From DASQZK01 sp963764345 (GTDB lineage: Bacteria > Bacteroidota > Bacteroidia > Bacteroidales > GCA-2748055), in the NCBI GenBank assembly GCA_963764345.1, contig CAVXSF010000013.1, positions 1 through 64,000 of the forward strand: a stretch of 64,000 bases of DNA, read 5' to 3'. Below are positions 37,901-48,346 of this stretch, in pieces (the first letter of the stretch is position 1; every line of letters begins with the position of its first letter). The notes beneath the pieces were generated by a model. The model searched no databases. It saw only the letters and a list, made by a program, of their open reading frames with translations, and had not been told where the DNA came from. Position numbers and translations under genes: made by a program.

Positions 37901-40123
37901 TTATCTTGTGTAAAGCTCCATTTCCAGATTGCCTCCTGATATAATGTCCTTGTAATTCAGCGTGTGTTCCCTGTAATCCAGCCCGTTAAGTTTCATAGAC
38001 CGCACATACAGGTCATTCGGACCCGTTTTATGAGCGGTAATGGTAAACGTTTTTTCGGGATAATTATCATGGTTCATGGTCAGTGTCACCTTGTCGAAAA
38101 CCGGGCTGGCAAGTTGGTAAATATTACTTGCCGGGCAGTCGGGATAAAATCCCATCATAGCGTAGACGAGCCATGCCGACATGGTTCCGGCATCATCATC
38201 GCCGGGAAGGCCATTGGGACTGTTTTTAAAATATTTACGGACAAGTTCTCTGACAGTCTTCTGGGTAAGCCACGCCTGTCCATCGGCATAGTTGAACAGC
38301 CATGGGTAAGCGATGTCGGGTTCATTGGACATCTGGAAATACCCGTTATCGAAGCAGGCCCGGAGGTGTTCGGTGAAAGCTTCATCACCGCCCATAAGCT
38401 GCTTCAACCCATCCATATCGTGAGGTACAAAAAAGGCATAGTTCCATGCTGTACCTTCTACATAGGCAGTCCCCGGGGTGAACCAGAGAAATTTTTCCGG
38501 ATCGAAAGGTGAATACCATTTACCCTCTTTGGTTTTGGGCATCAGGAAATCAAATTCAGGATTAAAAAAGTTCCGATACCCCAATGAGCGCCTGTAAAAT
38601 ACCTGGCTGAGGCTGTCACGACCCATCTGCCGGCACATTTGCGCAAAACTCCAGTCAGCCAGGTTATACTCAAGCGTGGTGGAAACGGGTCCCCACACCG
38701 GAGGTTTGATCATCACAAAATCCTGGGGGATCCATCCGCCATACTTAATGTATTGTTCGAGTCCGGGCCGGTTCCGTTCCCTGGAAGCTGTATCGGGAAA
38801 AGTCGCCTCTTTGTATATGGCTTCAAAAGCGAGTGTGGTATCATATCCGCGCAGTCCCCGCATGTACGTGTCGGCCAGCATCACAGATGCCGGAGCGCCG
38901 TTCATATTGTAAGTTTCGACGTTGGCATGTTCCCATTTGGGCAGCCATCCCTTTTCCCGGTATTTGTCCAGCACCGATTTCACCATGTCGACCTGGTATT
39001 CAGGATATACCAGGCAAAATAGCGGGTGAAGATTCCTGTAGGTATCCCAGAGCGAAAACAGGCTGTAATGGGTATAGCCTTCAGCTTTCTCAACCACACG
39101 GGGACCTGGCGCGGGGTACTTGCTGAAAGAAAGGAATTCGCCGTTCACATCGCTGAAAATATTGGGATGCAGGAGGCAGTGATACAAGGCAGTGTAGAAA
39201 AGGGTCTTATCCTCATCACTGCCACCTTCAACCCTGATCCTGGACAACAGGCGGTTCCATTCCTTATGGGAAGCCTGCTTCACCTCATCAAATGTTTTGC
39301 TGCCGATCTCGGCTTCCATGTTTTCCCTGGCATTTTCTGCACTGACATAAGATATCCCCATCTTTACGCCGATGACCCTTTTCGAAGACAGATCAAATGC
39401 CAGGAGCGCAGCCAGGTTCGCCCCACTGACACTGTCCTGACCGGCGGGGCTGAAGTCTGAGTAGAGCTGTGCATTTTTGAAGGGTTGTGAGGATTTGAGC
39501 CAGAAATAGATCTTGTGCCTTGTCGGATTGGAGGAACAAAATGCCCCTTCAGACATATAACCGGAGACTTCATCCCCCGAAACCAGGGTAATCTGGCTGT
39601 CGCCAAACCTGGGATTCAGGTGACGGGTAAGATCAACAAGCAGTCTCGCCGGGGCATCACCTTGAAAGGTATACCTATGGTAAGCCGCACGTTTTGAAGC
39701 CGTAAGCTCAGTCTGGATATTATATTTTGAAAGGTTCACACTGTAATATCCCGGGACAGCCACCTCATCCTTTATGGGTGATGAAAAGCCCGGATTAATA
39801 TAGGGTTCGGCACCTGAAACCGGCATCAGGCTGATTGCCCCCCAGAGGTCGCCACAACCGACACCGCTGGCATGTATGTGAGAAAATCCTAACGTCACGG
39901 TCTTATCCAGTGCTTGGCCTTTTTCGGCATTGTAAAAGGGGCCCGGAGAAACCATACCGAAAGGGTACACTGCCGTCACGAAAGTATTGGAACTTTTCGT
40001 GCCGATCTGCATGTTGACGAAAGCGGCCGGATCAAATTGATCTTTCCGCCCCTGGCGGCAGGCCGTCAGGGTGAGAACGGACATAAGGGCAAGAGTGATT
40101 CCGGAATAACGGCTATATTTCAT
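37901..40123 (-). CDS. GH92 alpha-mannosidase lipoprotein
   Basis: The 740-residue protein starts with a lipoprotein signal (SVLTLTAC lipobox, residues 15-22). The GH92 beta-sandwich (DPAAFVNMQIGTKSSNTFV; GFSHIHASGVGCGDL; PGYYSVNLSKYNIQTELTAS) is followed by the alpha/alpha barrel. The active-site blocks are KWEHANVETYNMNGAPA, FMSNEP-like QMSNEPDIAYPWLFNY and PGDDDAGTMSAWLVYAMMGF, with the DDD..G motif for the catalytic base and calcium. GH92 enzymes are calcium-dependent exo-alpha-mannosidases acting on N-glycans or fungal mannan; linkage specificity cannot be read off. It follows a second GH92 by 146 bp on the same strand. Confidence 0.93.
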   Translation of the reverse strand: MKYSRYSGITLALMSVLTLTACRQGRKDQFDPAAFVNMQIGTKSSNTFVTAVYPFGMVSPGPFYNAEKGQALDKTVTLGFSHIHASGVGCGDLWGAISLMPVSGAEPYINPGFSSPIKDEVAVPGYYSVNLSKYNIQTELTASKRAAYHRYTFQGDAPARLLVDLTRHLNPRFGDSQITLVSGDEVSGYMSEGAFCSSNPTRHKIYFWLKSSQPFKNAQLYSDFSPAGQDSVSGANLAALLAFDLSSKRVIGVKMGISYVSAENARENMEAEIGSKTFDEVKQASHKEWNRLLSRIRVEGGSDEDKTLFYTALYHCLLHPNIFSDVNGEFLSFSKYPAPGPRVVEKAEGYTHYSLFSLWDTYRNLHPLFCLVYPEYQVDMVKSVLDKYREKGWLPKWEHANVETYNMNGAPASVMLADTYMRGLRGYDTTLAFEAIYKEATFPDTASRERNRPGLEQYIKYGGWIPQDFVMIKPPVWGPVSTTLEYNLADWSFAQMCRQMGRDSLSQVFYRRSLGYRNFFNPEFDFLMPKTKEGKWYSPFDPEKFLWFTPGTAYVEGTAWNYAFFVPHDMDGLKQLMGGDEAFTEHLRACFDNGYFQMSNEPDIAYPWLFNYADGQAWLTQKTVRELVRKYFKNSPNGLPGDDDAGTMSAWLVYAMMGFYPDCPASNIYQLASPVFDKVTLTMNHDNYPEKTFTITAHKTGPNDLYVRSMKLNGLDYREHTLNYKDIISGGNLEMELYTR

Positions 40124-40269
40124 GGTATGGTTGGATTTATTGAATGATTGTATTTACAACGTCTGTTATTGTTAAAAAATATTACCAGGTATGGTTTTTG
40201 GTAATTGAGTTTTTGTGATAAAATATTTTGAAACCGGAAGAGGCTGTCCAAAAAGTCCTCTTCTAATTT

Positions 40270-42574
40270 TTACATTTTAAACCAGTTATAATTCGGCTTA
40301 CTGCCCATTTTCAGTACCAGCTCTCCGCCTTTTACCAGTTCACTGTGGGGGAGGAAGGGCCTGTAGAGTGGCTTTCCATTCAGCCATGCTTCCTGAATAT
40401 ACATGTTTTCAGAGGAATTATTGATGGTCCGGATCATAAAATCATGTCCGCCGTAATATGTATCGCTCAGGTGGATGACGATGGTATCGAACACCGGGCT
40501 GCCGATGTCGTAACCCGGATTCACCGAGCAACCGCCGTCCACCTCAAAGAGCCCCATGGAGAGGAGGACATACATGGCGCTCATCTGCCCTTCATCCTCC
40601 TCCCCTTCCCAGCCATGGAGAGGTGAGGTGTTGATCAGGTCGGAGGTTACCATCCTTGAGTATTTTTGCGTCAGCCATGGTTTGCCCGAATAATTAAAGA
40701 TAAAAGGAATTTCGAGTCCGGGCTGGTTTCCCAGATCGAAATACCCCTGTTCAATTCCTGTTTCCAGCCGTTCATTAAAGAGATCGTCACCCATAAGTTT
40801 CATCATGTCAGGAATATTCTGGGGGACGAAGAAGGAATACACCCAGGCATTTCCCTCCATGTAGCCGGGACCGTTCCAACCTCCGGTAGTTCCATATGCC
40901 AGGGGATTAAAAGGGGTGACCCAGGAACCGTCTTTGTGCCGGCGCCTGATAAACCGGGTTTCCGGATCGAAGACATTGATGGTAATTCTTTGATCTGTCC
41001 AGGAACTGCTGATACTCTTTTTCTTTTCCCAGGGCCAGGGAAAACTGGGAGAACACCCAGTCATCGTAGGCATATTCCATGGTATTGGATACCGGGCCGT
41101 ACTCATCGGGTACATAGCCATACTTCATATACGGACCCATTTGCCTGTCGCCGGCGAATCCTCCACAGGGATATTCGATACCCGGCGTTGTGTAATCGTG
41201 AAGGATGGCGTGCCAGGCTGTATCCACGTCGAAATCGCGGATCCCCTTCTGGTAGCAGCTGACGATGAGGGAGTTCTGATGCTGGGCCCCCATGATCGGG
41301 GCGTATTCGATGCCGGTGGGCGCTTCGGGGATCCAGCCGCCGACTTTGGCGAGATCAACCAAAGAAGCTGTCATGGAACGGGCGTATTCGGGTGTGACGA
41401 GTGTCCAGAGCGGAAAAAGGTTCCACTGCGCACCCCAGAACGCATCGCTGCTATAGACTGCATCGCCGGGATTGTCCAGTATCCTGACTTTCTCACACAT
41501 ATCGGTAAATTTCCCGTCCACATCACTCATGATACTTTTCCCGGTGAAGGCACGGTAAAGGCCGGTATAGAATTTTTCGATATCTGACGTATCTGACGTT
41601 TTTACTTCAACCTTTCCGAGCAAGTCGTTCCATGTTCTCCTGGCAGCCGTAACCACGGCGTCGAAATCCCATCCGAAGGGGATCATTTCTTTCTGAAGGT
41701 TAAGCCTGGCTCCGTCGATGCCGGTAAACGATATGCCGGTTCTGACCAGCACCTCCCCTTTCCGGAAATCTGTAAGGTTAAGGACGAGTCCGCAGTCGCC
41801 CAATGAGGTAAAGTCGAGAGTCTTATCCGTCTCTTTGACCGGCCGCCGCCAGTTGGTTCCGTAATTCGTGTCGGCGCCGTCGTATTTTCCCATTGTCCAG
41901 CCATCCATCGTAAAGTTATGATCTGTCTGAAGAACAAAAAATACGGTATAATCCTGTGCATACTGGTTGGTTTCTTTGATATATCCGGTGATCTCCCCGG
42001 GGGTTGTCTGACTTGCATGGGCTTCCCTTACGGTATACTTCTCTTCCTGCGGGAAGGCAAAATTGACGATGATATGTCCATCACCCTCTTTTTCCCAGGT
42101 AAAGCGCATCATACCGCACCGTTCGGTAGAGGTGAGTTCGGTCCGGATGTCGTAGTCGTAAAGGTAGACGGAGTAATAACCGGGGGATCCCTTTTCGGTT
42201 TTCTTTTCGTACCGGGAGCGGTATCCCGAGGTCCACATCTGTCCGAACGGACCGTCGGATGGTCCGGGGAACAGGGCCGTTTTTCCCGATACGGGCATCA
42301 GGCTGAGTCCGCCCAGGCTCATGGCGTGAAGGTGGCTGAAACCAGAGATACTGCCGACAGTGTATTCATAGCCGCCATTCCAGACATTGTCCTGATTATC
42401 GGGGCTGAGCTTGACCATCCCGAACGGCATGGAGGGTCCGGGGAAGAGCATCCAGCGGGAGTTTGAGGTTCCAGTAAAGACGTTGACGTAGTCGGCAGGT
42501 GTCTTTTGTCCGGTGGCGATCCCGGGGATCAGGATAATCCATAGTAACAGGCACAGGTATTTCACAGGTTTCAT
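40270..42574 (-). CDS. Second GH92 alpha-mannosidase, secreted (frame broken)
   Basis: About 768 codons from ATG 42574, chosen because it begins a clean signal peptide (VKYLCLLLWIILIPGIATGQ); the frame is open further upstream only through repeat DNA. GH92 blocks: DYVNVFTGTSNSRWMLFPGP, GFSHLHAMSLGGLSLMPVSG, PGYYSVYLYDYDIRTELTST. At about 40982 the frame shifts and the C-terminal part continues in another frame (INVFDPETRFIRRRHKDGSW, then GEEDEGQMSAMYVLLSMGLF). The motif reads GEEDEGQ where the other copy has GDDDAGT, so one Asp is replaced by Glu and specificity may differ. It probably forms an operon with the GH92 downstream. Confidence 0.88.
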
Positions 42575-42599
42575 GATTACAGCATATAAAGCATAAAGA

Positions 42600-43965
42600 A
42601 GGAAGGTAAAAGTAGTGATTGGGAGGGAGAAATGAAAAGGAGAAAGTGGGGGATTGAGGGATTGAGGGATTGAGGGATTGAGTGGAAAGGCGAAAGGCAA
42701 AAGGGAGGAGAAGAATAATGAATAATGAAAAAACCAAATCGTTGAAACGTGATGCTTCACGTCTATGAAAAAACCGGATACCCAATCTTTAATAATCTGT
42801 GCTAATCTGTGAAATCTGTGGTGAAACTGAATCATGAATCATGAATTCTGAGACGGGAGAAGGATTTAGTAAATGTGATGGTGGGCTGGGTATCCCCTTT
42901 TAGGGGACTAAGGGGTGAGCGAGGGGAAGAAGATGCCGGGAAATAAGGAAATAGAGGGAAGAAAGGCGAAAGGCAAAAGGGAAGAGAAGAATAATGAATA
43001 ACGAATATCGAATAACGAATAATGAATAATGAATAACGAATTCGGAGACGGGAGAAGGATTTAGTAAATGCTACGGTGGGCTGGGTTTCCCCTTTTAGGG
43101 GATCAAGGGGTGAGCGAGGGGAAGAAGGTGCCGTGAAAGAATAAAGGAAATAGAGGGAAGAAAGGCAAAAGGCGAAAGGGAAGAGAAGAATAATGAATAA
43201 CGAATATCGAATAATGAATAACGAATTCGGAGACGGGAGAAGGATTTAGTAAATGCTACGGTGGGCTGGGTTTCCCCTTTTAGGGGATCAAGGGGTGAGC
43301 GAGGGGAAGAAGGTGCCGTGAAAGAATAAAGGAAATAGAGGGAAGAAAGGCGAAAGGCGAAAGGGAAGAGAAGAATAATGAATAACGAATATCGAATAAC
43401 GAATTAGGAGACGGGAGAAGGATTTAGTAAATGCTACGGTGGGCTGGGTTTCCCCTTTTAGGGGACTAAGGGGTGAGCGAGGGGAAGAAGGTGCCGTGAA
43501 AGAATAAAGGAAATAGAGGGAAGAAAGGCGAAAGGGAAGAGAAGAATAATGAATATTGAATAACGAATAATGAATAACGAATTCGGAGACGGGAGAAGGA
43601 TTTAGTAAATGTGATGGTGGGCTGGGTATCCCCTTTTAGGGGACTAAGGGGTGAGCGAGGGGAAGAAGGTGCCGGGAAAGAATAAAGGAAATAGAGGGAA
43701 GAAAGGCGAAAGGCGAAAGGGAAGAGAAGAATAATGAATAACGAATATCGAATAATGAATAACGAATAACGAATAACGAATTCGGAGACGGGAGAAGGAT
43801 TTAGTAAATGTGATGGTGGGCTGGGTATCCCCTTTTAGGGGACTAAGGGGTGAGCGAGGGGAAGAAGATGCCGGGAAATAAGGAAATAGAGGGAAGAAAG
43901 GCGAAAGGCAAAAGGGAGGAGAAGAATAATGAATAACGAATTCGTTGACGGGATACACCCTTACA
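42600..43965. repeat. Tandem intergenic repeat array, six units of about 180-200 bp
   Basis: AGACGGGAGAAGGATTTAGT recurs at 42851, 43046, 43231, 43409, 43587 and 43786. Each unit then has GGTGGGCTGGGT, the palindrome CCCCTTTTAGGGG, GGGGTGAGCGAGGGGAAGAAG, AAATAGAGGGAAGAAAGGCG and strings of AATGAATAACGAATATCGAA. Spacings are 195, 185, 178, 178 and 199 bp. The left margin (42725-42830) is a separate block shared, inverted, with 13810-13920. Reading frames in the array are repeat translations. It separates the GH92 genes from the next plus-strand unit. Confidence 0.92.
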
Positions 43966-44148
43966 CCCAAACATTAACTGAAATGTTCGCAGTAAAATTA
44001 ATTTTAAACCTTTTTCAAAATAAAGGAAATGCCTAAATTGTAGCATTATTTACTGCCAGGACAAAAAACGCCCTCCGAAAACACTACAGGTCACAGGTGT
44101 GGTCATTAGGCCCATAACAGGTGGAAATAATATAACCCTTATAATAAC

Positions 44149-45831
44149 ATGAAGAGCTTAATACTGATCATCGGGTCCATAGCCATTTTAACCGGCTGTA
44201 ACAGAACAGTTAAAATAGAAGAAGCCACCCTGAAGGATAAAATCAAAGGAGGGCTGGTTGGCCAGCTTATTGGCAATCTGAACGGCCTGCCCTATGAAGA
44301 AAAGTATAATAATGAACCGGGAACGCTTTCGGGTTATATTCCCGGATTGCCCCTTGGAGCCTTTACGGATGATGATACAGATATTGAATGGATGTACATC
44401 TATTTTATGGAAAAATATAAGATCCTTCTTTTGCCGTATGATACCATCGCAAGCATCTGGAAAAGAAATATGAACTATAAGATTTATTCCGCCAACACGT
44501 ATGCGAGACAATTGATGGAAATCGGCTTTGATCCGTCAGAAACAGGGAATGTTTGTTTAAATCCCTGGGCATCAGTGAATGTAGCCGGCCAGTTTAATTG
44601 TGAGACCTTTGGTCTGATCGCACCGGCTATGCCCCAAACAGCTGGAAGGATTGGATTGCATTATACGCGCATTGTCATCGATAATGAACCCGCACAAACC
44701 ACCCAGTTTTACACCGCGATGATTGCCACTGCCTTTACTACATCCGATCCGGCGAAGATACTGGAAGCCGGGATAAAAACCCTCGATAAAAATTCTCAGA
44801 TCTACCAGGCAACGATGAATGCCATGTCATGGTATAAAGAGTATCCGGATGACTGGCAAAAGTCGCGAAATAAAATCAGGCAGACATACTATTTCATTTC
44901 TCAAAGCAATAAGTCTGTAATGAACCATGCATCCATTGTATCCCAATACCTCTATGGTCACCTCGATTTAATAAAAACTATGGAAATTTCATTCAATTGG
45001 GGCTTCGATGCAGATTGCAATGCTGCAACTTTGGGCACCATCATTGGCGTCATAAGAGGCTACCGATGGATGGAACAACAGGGCTGGGTGTTTAAGGACA
45101 GGTATTATAACAATGCCCGGCCTGAACTTCCTTCAGATGAAACGATTACTGCATTTTCTGACAGAATATATAACGTTGCGAAAACCGTAATTCTTGAAAA
45201 TGGCGGACAGTATGTTTCTGACAACCAAATGAAGTATGTAGTGATAAAAGCAGAAAAATCTGAAGTCCTGGTAAAGACCCGGGATGAAGATTTCGCTTTC
45301 AAAGATCTGGAGAAAAAGTATAGTGAATTTACGAAAAATACATTTGCCAATACCCTGGCATCGGATCAGGAACTCAAAAAAGCACTATACCTTTCTTTGG
45401 TTTTAAAAACGGCAGAAGAAACTAAAAGACAGCATCCGTTACAATGGCAAAAAGCGGTTTCCCTTTTACAGCAAGATCAGGATTTTATGTATACCCTGTA
45501 TCATGGAATGGAAAATCCCATTAATCGTTTGGCAAAGGCAACAGGGGTAAATATGCTCCCGGTTGAAGCCAGTATGATTGGGAAATATGAATTCAGGCTC
45601 AAAGGATATAAGGATGCCAGGAAGGTGTCTCTGGGAGGAACCATGAATCATTGGTTGATCTGGAAGAATCCAATGACTTTTGATGGTGAAGGCTGGATTT
45701 GCAGGATAGACCTATTACCCGGGAAATATGAGTATAAGTTTAATGTGGATGGAGAATGGGTTTTTGACCCCGGGAAAAATAAAGAAACGAATTTCGAGGG
45801 AAATACAAACTCTGTGGCTGTTTTGAATTGA
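44149..45831 (+). CDS. ADP-ribosylglycohydrolase-like lipoprotein with C-terminal CBM48-type domain
   Basis: The 560-residue protein has a lipoprotein signal (MKSLILIIGSIAILTGC). The ARH/DraG fold follows: LKDKIKGGLVGQLIGNLNGL, AFTDDDTDIEWMYI (near 66, the TDDT metal ligands), PAMPQTAGRIG, and NWGFDADCNAATLGTIIGVI (near 284, the second Asp pair). After a linker the last 80 residues (FRLKGYKDARKVSLGGTMNH, LPGKYEYKFNVDGEWVFDPG, NTNSVAVLN) form an AMPK/CBM48-like early-set glycan-binding domain. ARH enzymes cleave ADP-ribosyl or, in some relatives, other N/O-glycosidic bonds. An exported, glycan-binding member next to mannosidases suggests a carbohydrate target. The domain join is what I see; the substrate is inference. 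Confidence 0.82.
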   Translation: MKSLILIIGSIAILTGCNRTVKIEEATLKDKIKGGLVGQLIGNLNGLPYEEKYNNEPGTLSGYIPGLPLGAFTDDDTDIEWMYIYFMEKYKILLLPYDTIASIWKRNMNYKIYSANTYARQLMEIGFDPSETGNVCLNPWASVNVAGQFNCETFGLIAPAMPQTAGRIGLHYTRIVIDNEPAQTTQFYTAMIATAFTTSDPAKILEAGIKTLDKNSQIYQATMNAMSWYKEYPDDWQKSRNKIRQTYYFISQSNKSVMNHASIVSQYLYGHLDLIKTMEISFNWGFDADCNAATLGTIIGVIRGYRWMEQQGWVFKDRYYNNARPELPSDETITAFSDRIYNVAKTVILENGGQYVSDNQMKYVVIKAEKSEVLVKTRDEDFAFKDLEKKYSEFTKNTFANTLASDQELKKALYLSLVLKTAEETKRQHPLQWQKAVSLLQQDQDFMYTLYHGMENPINRLAKATGVNMLPVEASMIGKYEFRLKGYKDARKVSLGGTMNHWLIWKNPMTFDGEGWICRIDLLPGKYEYKFNVDGEWVFDPGKNKETNFEGNTNSVAVLN

Positions 45832-46138
45832 AAAAGTCAAAATGCACAGGTGTAAGGGTTTATGGTTGGTCCGTTCGCTATTTTCTGAAATAATTCAGGC
45901 AGCCTGCCTCCCTTATTTCCTGTAATAAGAAAAGGCTGTTTTTCCCGGAAGTGGCTGCAAAAATCACAGGAACCGTAAAGTGATCCATTTTACCGGTTCC
46001 GGTTTCCGGAATATTTCTTCAGAACAGGAAAAAAGAATAGCGTATAAGTCTTTAAGACCGGCAATTCCCACATGCTTTACAACCTTTGCGTAAAATAGCT
46101 ATATTTGACCTTCATCAACCACCTAAACTTTTAATAAT
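45832..46138. other. Intergenic region, no gene recognised
   Basis: About 307 bp. A weak -7-like box TATATTTG (46100-46107) lies 31 bp before the next ATG and may be its promoter; the nearest upstream TTTG is too close. Nothing else is recognised. Confidence 0.4.
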
Positions 46139-47335
46139 ATGAGATCCCTGTTTTTCCTTTTTGTCTTCTTATTACCCGCCCTCGGAAATCTTCAGTCACA
46201 GATCGTACCCGTAAAAACCGGTAACCTATATTCCTTTGAATTTGCAAACGTTTACTTTGAAGTGAATGCCAATATCGGGGCACACGTCAGCTCTTTCAAG
46301 GTCGATGGAACTGAAATTCTTGCCACAACCAATGATGACAGTTATTCCTGGGGCTCCACCTTGTGGCCCAGCCCGCAGAGTGAATGGACATGGAGTCAAT
46401 GGGGTAACTGGCCACCTCCGGCAGCTTTGGATGAAGGCCCATATACCGGCGGTATTGCTGATACAGCCATTATTCTTACCAGCGCCGTTGATGACGGGCC
46501 GCATCTGCAGTTCAGGAAAACCTTTTCAGCAAGCCTGTCCGACACGTCGGTTACCATCACTTACACCATGATCAATACAGCCTCCACGGCACAAAGTTTT
46601 GCCCCCTGGGAAGATTCCCGCGTACCTCCGGGTGGCCTGAGCTTTTTCCCGCTGGGACAGGGTCCGGTAACCGGTGATGCAACTTTTGCCGGTTCATTTA
46701 CAAAGATGAACGATGATATTGTATGGTACCAGTATAGCACTGCCAATGATGGGAAAAAAATATTTGCCGACGGGCGTGATGGCTGGCGTGCCCATGTTAA
46801 TGGTGATGTGTTGTTTCTGAAACAATTCGGGTATGACCTCGATCCTGCCGATGCTGCACCGGGTGAAGGTGAACTGGAAGAATATGTCGCTACCGGATTC
46901 CATGAAATCGAGAACCAGGGAGCCTATGTAAGCATTCCTGCCGGCGATTCCATTTCCTACACCGTAAAATGGTACGGTCGTCTTATTCCGGGATCCATTG
47001 CGGTTGAAAAGGGGAACGAAGACTTGTTGCGTTTTACCCGCCGGGTCATCGGCCAGGATACCCTGAACACCGGATATGGTAACTCTGCCCTTGCGCCGGG
47101 GGAGCTCAAAATCCAGGTTTACCCGAATCCGGTAATCGATAATTTAACTATCAGCGGCACTCGTTCATGCGCCTCCTTCAGACTTTTCGATATGACTGGC
47201 CGCGAAGTTCTGCATCAGTCGGTATACCCGGGTAAAAAAATCAGCCTGGGACGGTATCCGGCAGGGTTGTATGGTTTCGTGGTTACCGAAAACGGAAAAA
47301 CCGGGACGGGTCAACTCATCAAACTCAACCCTTAA
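46139..47335 (+). CDS. Secreted DUF4380-like protein with type IX sorting domain
   Basis: The 398-residue protein has a signal peptide (SLFFLFVFLLPALGNLQSQ). A beta-rich domain resembling DUF4380 follows (NANIGAHVSSFKVDGTEILA, then SWGSTLWPSPQSEWTW and TVTITYTMINTA-like strands, and a tryptophan-rich ENQGAYVSIPAGD end). That fold is related to galactose-mutarotase-like carbohydrate-binding domains. The last 75 residues are a type A C-terminal sorting domain (IQVYPNPVIDNLTISG, FRLFDMTGREVL, YPAGLYGFVVTENGKTGTGQ), so it is exported by the type IX system whose SprA is in this window. Probably a cell-surface glycan-handling protein; catalytic function is not evident. Confidence 0.75.
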   Translation: MRSLFFLFVFLLPALGNLQSQIVPVKTGNLYSFEFANVYFEVNANIGAHVSSFKVDGTEILATTNDDSYSWGSTLWPSPQSEWTWSQWGNWPPPAALDEGPYTGGIADTAIILTSAVDDGPHLQFRKTFSASLSDTSVTITYTMINTASTAQSFAPWEDSRVPPGGLSFFPLGQGPVTGDATFAGSFTKMNDDIVWYQYSTANDGKKIFADGRDGWRAHVNGDVLFLKQFGYDLDPADAAPGEGELEEYVATGFHEIENQGAYVSIPAGDSISYTVKWYGRLIPGSIAVEKGNEDLLRFTRRVIGQDTLNTGYGNSALAPGELKIQVYPNPVIDNLTISGTRSCASFRLFDMTGREVLHQSVYPGKKISLGRYPAGLYGFVVTENGKTGTGQLIKLNP

Positions 47336-48023
47336 TATTCGTGTCTGCCGGGAATAATTTCCCGTTGTTCATAAAATTCTGTAATCGTTTCCCGGGTAAA
47401 TAAATGCCCGGGATTTTTTGTCAGGCTTTTTACAATCTGTTAAACCGTATTCCCAAAAATGAGAACAGTATAAAAGATTGGCCTGTTCCGGATAACCATC
47501 CATAAAAATGACTATGAATCCGATATAAGTTTTTAATTTAAAAATATATTAACCCAAAAAGATGAGATCATGTGATAAAACAGGCCGCATATCACCATCC
47601 ATTAACGTTTCAGTAGCATTGATCAAATTTATTTAGATATAGAAATTCGTTTTATCTAATTTAGTTAAACTTCTGAACAATCTGAAAAAGAGAGATATCC
47701 AAACGACGCTCTGACGAAACGTTTCCGCTTTGAAACATAGTTTCGGGACTCCTGTAGCCGTCAATTTATTAGATGTAAGGGTGCAGGCCATTTTTATACC
47801 TAACCGGTATTGAAATGATCCTGGTAAATACCTGAAGGTGAAATAAATATTAGAATATCAATAGTAGGGGCGAAAGATTTTTCGCCCCTTTATCTGCAGG
47901 ATCTTTCATCTTTCTCTGGTTGATTTATATAAAAAAACTGCTGTAATTATTGCAGCTGTTGGGTAAAATGGCTAAGTTTAATATTATGAAGAACCTGATA
48001 AGTCCTTATACATTTAAACTACT
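47336..48023. other. Intergenic region with one hairpin, no gene recognised
   Basis: About 690 bp, AT-rich. Apart from the hairpin at 47866-47889 I see no coding frame, tRNA or repeat of the main family. Confidence 0.5.
47866..47889. repeat. Short palindrome related to the 32.9 kb palindrome
   Basis: AGGGGCGAAA-GATT-TTTCGCCCCT is a 10 bp perfect stem with a T run on either strand. Its sequence resembles the centre of the 62 bp palindrome at 32881-32942 (AGGAGCGTAAAA), suggesting a dispersed hairpin family. It lies in a long intergenic gap rather than directly behind a gene. Confidence 0.65.
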
Positions 48024-48293
48024 ATGGGAAATCTTATGAATATTTGTCAGAGTTGCGGAATGACACTTGACAAAGATCCCGCTAAAGGTGGTACAAATGC
48101 GGATAAAAGCAAAAGTGATAAATATTGCAGCTTTTGTTACAAGGACGGGGGGGTTACCGATGAAGGGATCAGCCTGGAAGAGAAGATTGAGAAAAACATC
48201 AGGATTGCCGTCCAGGGCATGAACATTTCTGAACGCCAGGCAAGAGCCATGGCAGAGAGTATTTTGCCAACCCTGGATCGATGGCGAAATTGA
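48024..48293 (+). CDS. Small zinc-ribbon protein
   Basis: The 89-residue protein has an N-terminal zinc ribbon with four cysteines: CQSCGMTLDKDPAKGGTNAD and then KSDKYCSFCYKDGGVTDEG. The CQSCGMPL...GTNxDGSKSxxYCxxCYxxG pattern is the putative zinc ribbon family PF12674. A helical tail (EEKIEKNIRIAVQGMNISE) follows. The role is unknown, perhaps regulatory or redox. Met at codon 4 or 5 could equally be the start. It lies 53 bp upstream of the SusC-like gene on the same strand. Confidence 0.75.
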   Translation: MGNLMNICQSCGMTLDKDPAKGGTNADKSKSDKYCSFCYKDGGVTDEGISLEEKIEKNIRIAVQGMNISERQARAMAESILPTLDRWRN

Positions 48294-48346
48294 ATCGATT
48301 TTCCTTTTACCTCAATAAAGCTATAATCCCAAAAATCAGATAAAAG

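Noticed and set aside
42600..43965. CRISPR array
   Set aside because: Units are 178-199 bp and internally similar throughout; there are no short repeats with unique spacers and no cas genes.
43644..44046. Two minus-strand frames rich in Ser, Pro and Phe
   Set aside because: Translations of the 43 kb repeat array.
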